In this document: positions 59,264-64,000 of the stretch, one piece after another
Position numbering within the stretch: position 1 is the first letter of the stretch
Layout: every line of letters starts with the position of its first letter
From: Clitopilus passeckerianus
Taxonomy: Eukaryota; Basidiomycota; Agaricomycetes; Agaricales; Entolomataceae
Reading direction: 5' to 3'
DNA length: 64,000 nt
Assembly (NCBI GenBank): GCA_944990035.1
Contig: CALYLX010000145.1
Span: forward strand, 186,001-250,000
Translations under genes and position numbers: made by a program
Notes under the pieces: generated by a model
What the model was told of the DNA's origin: nothing
Databases searched by the model: none
Seen by the model: only the letters and a program-made list of their open reading frames with translations

Positions 59264-59819
59264 TGGGGTTGATGTTTTCCTTGTTGTCGTTCTGTTCTTT
59301 TTTGACGAAGGGGTTATGTTTTATTTTTGCGGTGGTGTGTAAATTGGTGACGGGAGGAAATGCTCGTAGGGTTCCGCAAACTTGACGTGCAGTGAGGATT
59401 GTGACTTCCTCTTCTTGACTTTCCTCAGGCCCCCAGGGATTGGAGGCAAGGGTTTCGAAGTCTGTCTCCTCTGGGTTGTTGAACCAGTTTTGTCGTTTGG
59501 GGAAGAATTCGTCGAGGAAAGCTGTTCCTCCAATGGCAAAGAAGAGGTCTGTGAGGGTCTCCTCCGTTTCTCGATCAACTTTGTCCAAAAGTTGATCAAG
59601 ATCGTCAGTGGTTTTCGCAAATTGGTAGCGCAGACGAGCCACTTCGTTGCGAGTTTCGGTTCGTCGGTTTTGGTAGAGGGTTCCTTGTTCTCCCACAGCG
59701 GTGAGAGGGTTGTCGTCGCTGCTCCAGGCAGTATACGTACGGAGCGCCGTAATAGCGGTATTGGATTTGAAGGTGTTGCGGATGATGGTGCGGTCGTAGG
59801 AAGAGGCATTTTGAGACAT
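59226..59819 (-). CDS. Retroelement ORF of unknown function downstream of integrase
   Basis: A 197-codon frame starting 38 nt after the integrase stop codon. The middle is helical and charged (R-N-E-V-A-R-L-R-Y-Q-F-A-K-T-T-D-D-L-D-Q) and likely forms a coiled coil. The end is Asn/Lys/Pro rich. No known enzyme motif. Compact spacing and the same strand argue it belongs to the element, perhaps an additional structural protein; I do not recognise a family. Confidence 0.5.
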   Translation of the reverse strand: MSQNASSYDRTIIRNTFKSNTAITALRTYTAWSSDDNPLTAVGEQGTLYQNRRTETRNEVARLRYQFAKTTDDLDQLLDKVDRETEETLTDLFFAIGGTAFLDEFFPKRQNWFNNPEETDFETLASNPWGPEESQEEEVTILTARQVCGTLRAFPPVTNLHTTAKIKHNPFVKKEQNDNKENINPNGKPSDAIPLRI

Positions 59820-59857
59820 TGTTATATAGTGGATGTGAGTGGGTTTGCTATGTGGTG

Positions 59858-61433
59858 TCAGGTGAGTTTCTTCCTCTTTTTATACTCGGTGAGTATTTCC
59901 TTGGTGTTCCGCAGTTCCGACTCGGGCATCCATTCGTTGTCCGCTGATGGCCATCCCTTCCATTTTACGAGGTATCTGTGTCGCTTTTTGCCTTGTTTCT
60001 GATGGGCCACAATTGCTTCTATTTCGTATTCTTCTATTCCGTCGATTTCGTCAGGTGGCGGTTTAGAGAAGCTGGGTCCATGCGCTTTGGTGGAGATGTA
60101 ACGGGTGAGAAGTGATGCGTGAATCACCGGGTGGATCTTCCATCGCCTTGGCAGGTCGAGTTTATAGGTCAGGTGTCCTTTTACCTCAAGTATCTTGAAG
60201 GGTCCTTCTCGTTTGGGTGCTAGTTTCTTGGAGATGTTTCCTTGATTGAGATTTGTGGCTTCTAACCACACCTTTTCTCCGACTTTGAATGGGGTGAAAT
60301 GTCGTGTGATCTTCTCTGCCATGCGTTGCACAGCAAGTGCATGTGCAGCATTTGCTTCATCGCGTGCTAGCAGAAGTTCCTTGATCCGTTTGTCAACTGC
60401 GGGAATTTTGCTAGTGGGAGCAACTGATGGGAGTGCAGGTGGTTCGTATCCCATCATTAGGTAGAATGGGGTTCGTTTGGTGACAGAGTGTGTTCGGCTG
60501 TTGTAGGAGAATTCTAGAGTGGTAATCCATTTGGACCAGGATTCGGGGTTCTGTGCACAGAAGATGCGGAGATAGGCATCAATCTCCTGATTGATCCTTT
60601 CTGTTGAACCATCGGTTTGTGGGTGGTAGGCGGTACTCATGTTGAGCTTGATTCCAAGGAGTCGTCCCATTTCTTGGAAAACTTTAGAGGCGAATTGAGG
60701 TCCTCTGTCTGAAATTCCTTTGTCGGGGAGTCCAAAACGGCGGTAGACGTTGTCAATGTAGGCATTTGCAGTTCCTGTGGCGTCGATTTTCTTTGTGCAA
60801 GGGATGAAAATTGCCCCCTTCGTAGCTCCATGGTCGACCACGGCCATAATGCTATCGAAACCATTACTCTCTGGGAGATCCGTGTGAAAATCGTACGTCA
60901 CTAGCGAAAATGGCCTAGTGGTTTCGGATTTGATGGGCATTAATGGTGGAGCAGTGGGGTGGCGATTGATCTTCATTTGTTGGCACATTGCACAGCCCTG
61001 CACAAAGTTCTTGATGAATACTGACATCCCTGGCCACCAGTAGTTCTTCCGGACTTTCTCCAGTGTCCCAAATTGTCCAGGGTGTCCTGCGCTGGGTAGA
61101 TCGTGATAACGTTGGACTATCTTCCTTCGGAGGTCTTCGTCATCTGGTACCACACACTTGTCTTTGTAGTACAAGATGCCATCGTCAAATTTCCAGTCTT
61201 CCAGGTTTGATCGGATTGGTGGGGGTCCATCTTCTTTGGCGGTGCAAATGGCGTCAACAATCAGTTTGTCATTGACCATCTTGTGTACAATTTCGTCCTT
61301 TAGTTCAATGTCAATTGAGCGAAGAAAGAGTTTGTCGGGGAGGAGAATGATGTCTTCGTTGTCGGTGTCTTCACCTGGGATGTGTCGAGCAAGCATGCCT
61401 TCCAGCGAGGGAAGTTGCGGACGACCCTTACCT
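59858..61433 (-). CDS. Ty3/gypsy polyprotein, integrase and chromodomain part (5' truncated by insertion)
   Basis: Open from the insertion point to a stop at 59858. The HHCC zinc domain is visible (H-D-L-P-S-A-G-H-P-G-Q-F-G-T, C-A-M-C-Q-Q-M-K). The integrase core has Y-D-F-H-T-D-L-P (first Asp), S-D-R-G-P-Q-F-A-S (second Asp) and P-Q-T-D-G-S-T-E-R-I-N-Q-E (catalytic Glu). The GPY/F-like region (K-R-E-G-P-F-K-I-L-E) leads to a C-terminal chromodomain (Y-E-I-E-A-I-V-A-H..., Y-L-V-K-W-K-G-W-P-S-A-D-N-E-W). The chromodomain marks a chromovirus, which targets marked chromatin. Reverse transcriptase is missing. No stop codons interrupt the visible part. Upstream in-frame codons to 61552 belong to the copia LTR. 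Confidence 0.93.
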
Positions 61434-61756
61434 TGAGTTAGGTGTGGGCTTGTGAGGTGAGAGCGAACTATGTAATAAGACTGGGTAAGTCTCCTATGTA
61501 TTGAGGTAAAGTACATAGGTTTATATACATATAGAGAGCGTGCACAGACCATGTATATGTAAGCATATCTAGAATGTTCTGTGCTAAATATAGTACGGAA
61601 GTGACACGGAATGAGTCATATGTAGTCATGAAGTGTCACGTGAGTTGCCATGAGGCGTATTAGTAAGAAGACATCATAATGGTGCAATATGGCGCAATAC
61701 TAATCATGTGATGTCACGTGATTAGTCACGTGAGTGGTACACGTCAATTCAACACA
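61434..61756 (-). repeat. 3' LTR of the Ty1/copia element
   Basis: Begins on the element strand directly after a purine tract (TTTGAGGGGG) with TGTGTTGAATTG and runs to about 61434, where gypsy integrase coding sequence resumes. It is about 320 bp long. The inner boundary is fixed by the polypurine tract; the outer one (TGAGTTAGG on the plus strand) is approximate because the other LTR is outside the window. Confidence 0.7.
61636..61733. promoter_or_regulatory. Three TCACGTGA E-box octamers in the copia LTR
   Basis: Perfect palindromic TCACGTGA at 61636-61643, 61714-61721 and 61726-61733, with a near match TCATGTGA at 61704-61711. CACGTG is the classic site of bHLH proteins with the His-Glu-Arg basic region. 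Role as LTR enhancer is inferred from position. Confidence 0.55.
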
Positions 61757-61772
61757 CCCCCTCAAAGACCAC

Positions 61773-64000
61773 CTATTGTGTGTCTTTGTCCTTAGACGAG
61801 TAAAACTCAAGTCCAAGTTGCGATCTGAACTGCATAAATTTGACACGTTCCAAATTCTTGGTCAGCATATCAGCAGTGTTCTCGCTTCCAGGTACAAAGT
61901 ATAACTCTATGACACCGTTTTCAACACATTTGCGGGCGTAGTGATAGCGAATATCAATGTGTTTAGTCCGGCGTTCCTGGACAGGATTTGATCCGATAAA
62001 GATCGATCCCTGATTATCACCGATAACCATAGTTGGTTCAGTTTCAGGTAGACCTATTTCGGAAAGAAGTGACCGAAGCCAAGTGACTTGTCGACAAGTA
62101 TCTGACAAAGCCATGTACTCAGCTTCTGTCGATGATAGCGCAATTGTCTTCTGCGCTTTTGACGTCCAACAGATTAAGCCATTGGCAAGTTTCATAATAT
62201 ATCCGGAGGTTGAGCGACGTGTGATTTCGTCTGATGCCCAATCAGAATCTGTATATGCATGCAATCCACCATTACTATCTCCGTCGTAGACAAGTGAGTA
62301 GTTAGGGAAGGTAGCTAAGTACCTTAGCACATGTTTGGCCTTTTCGAGATGCTCTTTGCTTGGGTTTGCAGAGAACTGCGATAGTTTGATTACCGCAAAA
62401 GCAATATCGGGCCGTGTGCCTAGCATGAGATATAACAGAGATCCGATCACGGATTGAAACTCTGATTTGATCGTGGGATTGAGAGATTCGGTGTTGACTT
62501 TAGGTTTCCAGCCGTGAGGCAGTGGAGTATAAGTGGTTTTAGCATTAGTCATTCCATAACGTTGCAGCACCTTTTGGAGGTAGGGGACTTGATCAAGTTT
62601 AATTTTAGACTTGTCCCGTGTGATGCGTATGCGTAGGAATTCCTTAGCTTCACCAAGGTCTCGACATTCCCATTTCTTCATGAATTCGGATTTCATCTTT
62701 AAGACAAGGTTCTGATCAGACCTCATGAACATTGCATCATCGACATATACAATGGCTTTAACAATTTTGCCATCTTTGGTATGGTGTACAAATACACCTG
62801 CGTCGGATGTTGTTCGTTTGAAACCCAATGCTTCCATGGATTTCGTCATCTCTTTCCACCAAGAGAGACTAGCTTGTTTAAGGCCATATAGTGCCCGTTT
62901 AAGTCGATAGACCATATTTGGGTGGCTTTTGGATTTAAATCCTTCTGGTTGCTCCATATAGATTTCTTCTTCGAGTTTTCCATATAGAAAGGCAGTTTTC
63001 ACATCAACACCTTGAATGTGCCATCCTTCTAATGCGGCTAGCGCAAATAAGGTCCGGACGGTTTCAAAGCGTACGACTGGGGAAAAAATCTCATCGAAAT
63101 CTATGCCCTCAATCTGTGAGAAGCCTTTGGCAACAAGTCTAGCCTTTTTGCGACCATCAGATTTGATGTCAAATACCCAGCGGTTTTTGACAATCTTTCG
63201 GCCTTTAGGTGGATCAACTAGCTCATACACGTCACGTTCACGGAGCGCCTCAAGCTCCTGTTGACATGCATTATGCCATTCCTTTTGCTCCGCTTTTGGC
63301 AGTCGAGCAATATCGCGGAATTGCATTTCGCGAATGTTGGGTAGTCTAGGTGTAGAACTATCCGATAGAAGTGCGTGGAGATACGGTGGAGTATACTCAT
63401 CAGCTGGCATAGCCAGGTCTGCCTGATGGAGTAAATATTGTATCAATGGCACACCCCCTTCCTTGCACAATTTCTGTGCCCAAGCAAGATCAGCATCAGT
63501 ATCTTCACGAGGCCGTTTAGGCGGACGTGGCAACTGTTGTTCAGGCACAACGCCTTGCATGCGATCCTCAACCTGGTCTCCTGATGGTTGATCGTCATCA
63601 TTCTCTGGCTGTTCGCTAGTATTGGAGGTTATGATCCCTTCCATCGTGTCGGTAGGCTGGAATTGTGCCTCACGTTGGTCATAATCGGGCCGTGGTATCT
63701 GTCTGGCGCGCCCAGGCATCTCTCCTACGGTCTTTTTCCAATATCTGTCCATGAGAATGTCCCTTTGTATTTCGGAGGGAAGACAATTTTCTCCATATAC
63801 ATTGCCAGGTTTCCTGGTAATGGTACGTATCCTTTGGGGATAGCGGCGCAATGGTATGCCACGAGGCAATTGCGGGCCGGTATTATTTTCAAATTGAGCG
63901 CGATCGGGAAGTGACTGCCAATTTTCCACGTCAACTCGACAAAGTCGGAATTTCGATGGATCAATTTGATATGATTCTTGTCCTTGATTGGACTGATCAT
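61773..64000 (-). CDS. Ty1/copia polyprotein, reverse transcriptase-RNase H part (partial)
   Basis: Open from the window edge to the stop at 61773-61775; the frame continues upstream of the Met at 63929, so that Met is not the true start. The reverse transcriptase begins around E-W-H-N-A-C-Q-Q-E-L-E-A-L (family: ExxAL) and has K-N-R-W-V-F-D-I-K, R-L-V-A-K-G-F-S-Q, V-D-V-K-T-A-F-L-Y-G, L-K-R-A-L-Y-G-L-K-Q and the catalytic Y-V-D-D-A-M. RNase H follows with Y-T-D-S-D-W-A, S-S-T-E-A-E-Y-M-A-L and K-H-I-D-I-R-Y-H. The domain order is typical of copia elements. Gag, protease and integrase lie outside the window. No stops or frameshifts are seen in 740 codons, compatible with recent activity. Confidence 0.93.
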   Translation of the reverse strand, partial: DQSNQGQESYQIDPSKFRLCRVDVENWQSLPDRAQFENNTGPQLPRGIPLRRYPQRIRTITRKPGNVYGENCLPSEIQRDILMDRYWKKTVGEMPGRARQIPRPDYDQREAQFQPTDTMEGIITSNTSEQPENDDDQPSGDQVEDRMQGVVPEQQLPRPPKRPREDTDADLAWAQKLCKEGGVPLIQYLLHQADLAMPADEYTPPYLHALLSDSSTPRLPNIREMQFRDIARLPKAEQKEWHNACQQELEALRERDVYELVDPPKGRKIVKNRWVFDIKSDGRKKARLVAKGFSQIEGIDFDEIFSPVVRFETVRTLFALAALEGWHIQGVDVKTAFLYGKLEEEIYMEQPEGFKSKSHPNMVYRLKRALYGLKQASLSWWKEMTKSMEALGFKRTTSDAGVFVHHTKDGKIVKAIVYVDDAMFMRSDQNLVLKMKSEFMKKWECRDLGEAKEFLRIRITRDKSKIKLDQVPYLQKVLQRYGMTNAKTTYTPLPHGWKPKVNTESLNPTIKSEFQSVIGSLLYLMLGTRPDIAFAVIKLSQFSANPSKEHLEKAKHVLRYLATFPNYSLVYDGDSNGGLHAYTDSDWASDEITRRSTSGYIMKLANGLICWTSKAQKTIALSSTEAEYMALSDTCRQVTWLRSLLSEIGLPETEPTMVIGDNQGSIFIGSNPVQERRTKHIDIRYHYARKCVENGVIELYFVPGSENTADMLTKNLERVKFMQFRSQLGLEFYSSKDKDTQ

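Larger units (their letters stand above)
58432..61433 (-). mobile_element. Ty3/gypsy chromovirus, 3' part, interrupted by a Ty1/copia insertion
   Basis: Minus-strand order: integrase with chromodomain (61433 to 59858), two small ORFs (59819 to 58982), a purine-rich tract (AGCGAGAGGGTAA) and a 485-bp LTR. The 5' part (gag, protease, reverse transcriptase and 5' LTR) is not in the window, because the reading frame is cut at about 61434 by the LTR of a copia element. This is a retrotransposon nested in a retrotransposon; the gypsy element is the older one. Confidence 0.85.
61434..64000 (-). mobile_element. Ty1/copia retrotransposon, 3' part (continues beyond the window)
   Basis: Minus-strand order is polyprotein (reverse transcriptase and RNase H), polypurine tract, 3' LTR. 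It is inserted in the same orientation into the integrase gene of a Ty3/gypsy element. The open polyprotein frame suggests a fairly young insertion. Confidence 0.88.

Noticed and set aside
61440..61552. Upstream Met for the gypsy polyprotein at 61552
   Set aside because: That stretch is copia LTR sequence reading through by chance; the gypsy coding sequence starts at the insertion junction.

Overview
The window is genomic DNA of a filamentous basidiomycete, almost certainly a mushroom-forming fungus (Agaricomycetes). Genes are split by short GT-AG introns of about 49-62 nt, often with CTAAC/CTAAT-type branch sites. The gene families also point there: DUF6533 seven-helix membrane proteins, FunK1-type kinase remnants, MYND-finger small proteins, a UbiA-family terpenoid enzyme, and Ty3/gypsy and Ty1/copia retrotransposons. 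All assignments come from reading the sequence and from knowledge of the families; no database search was run.

Layout. 0-2.7 kb holds the most interesting feature: a secreted, Kex2-site-punctuated repeat precursor (2188-2716) beside two UstYa/DUF3328-type oxidase genes (one cut by the left edge). A third UstYa-like gene lies at 14.9-16.0 kb. Together they look like a dikaritin/ustiloxin-type RiPP locus in a basidiomycete. 4.9-8.3 kb carries a Ser/Pro-rich disordered protein and an eIF4E2/4EHP-like cap-binding protein. 8.5-12.4 kb is a MYND / UbiA / MYND block, repeated in inverted orientation at 46.5-50.1 kb. In the left copy the UbiA gene is intact and one MYND gene is broken; in the right copy all three genes are broken. 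16.7-17.3 kb has a coiled-coil ORF that is probably a transposon remnant. 18.6-29.7 kb is gene dense: DUF6533 membrane protein, cytochrome P450, a head-to-head acyl-CoA carboxylase pair (carboxyltransferase and biotin carboxylase/BCCP), and a RUS1/DUF647 protein.

29.7-34.3 kb is gene poor, followed by a long bHLH transcription factor (34.3-36.7 kb), a gene-poor 6.4 kb stretch with no recognisable genes, and a cysteine-rich single-pass membrane protein (43.1-46.1 kb). After the right repeat arm come an F-box protein (50.2-51.5 kb), a very long bZIP factor (52.1-55.2 kb), a truncated FunK1-like kinase relic (55.9-57.2 kb), and then a Ty3/gypsy chromovirus (from 58.4 kb) interrupted by a Ty1/copia element that runs off the right edge.

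How it may work together (inference): the precursor would enter the secretory pathway, be cut at Lys-Arg sites by a Kex2-type protease, and the aromatic core (I-F-F-Y-N-W-G) would be cross-linked by the UstYa proteins. UbiA enzyme, P450 and acyl-CoA carboxylase could belong to a neighbouring terpenoid or acyl pathway, but nothing in the sequence proves they share a cluster with the RiPP genes.
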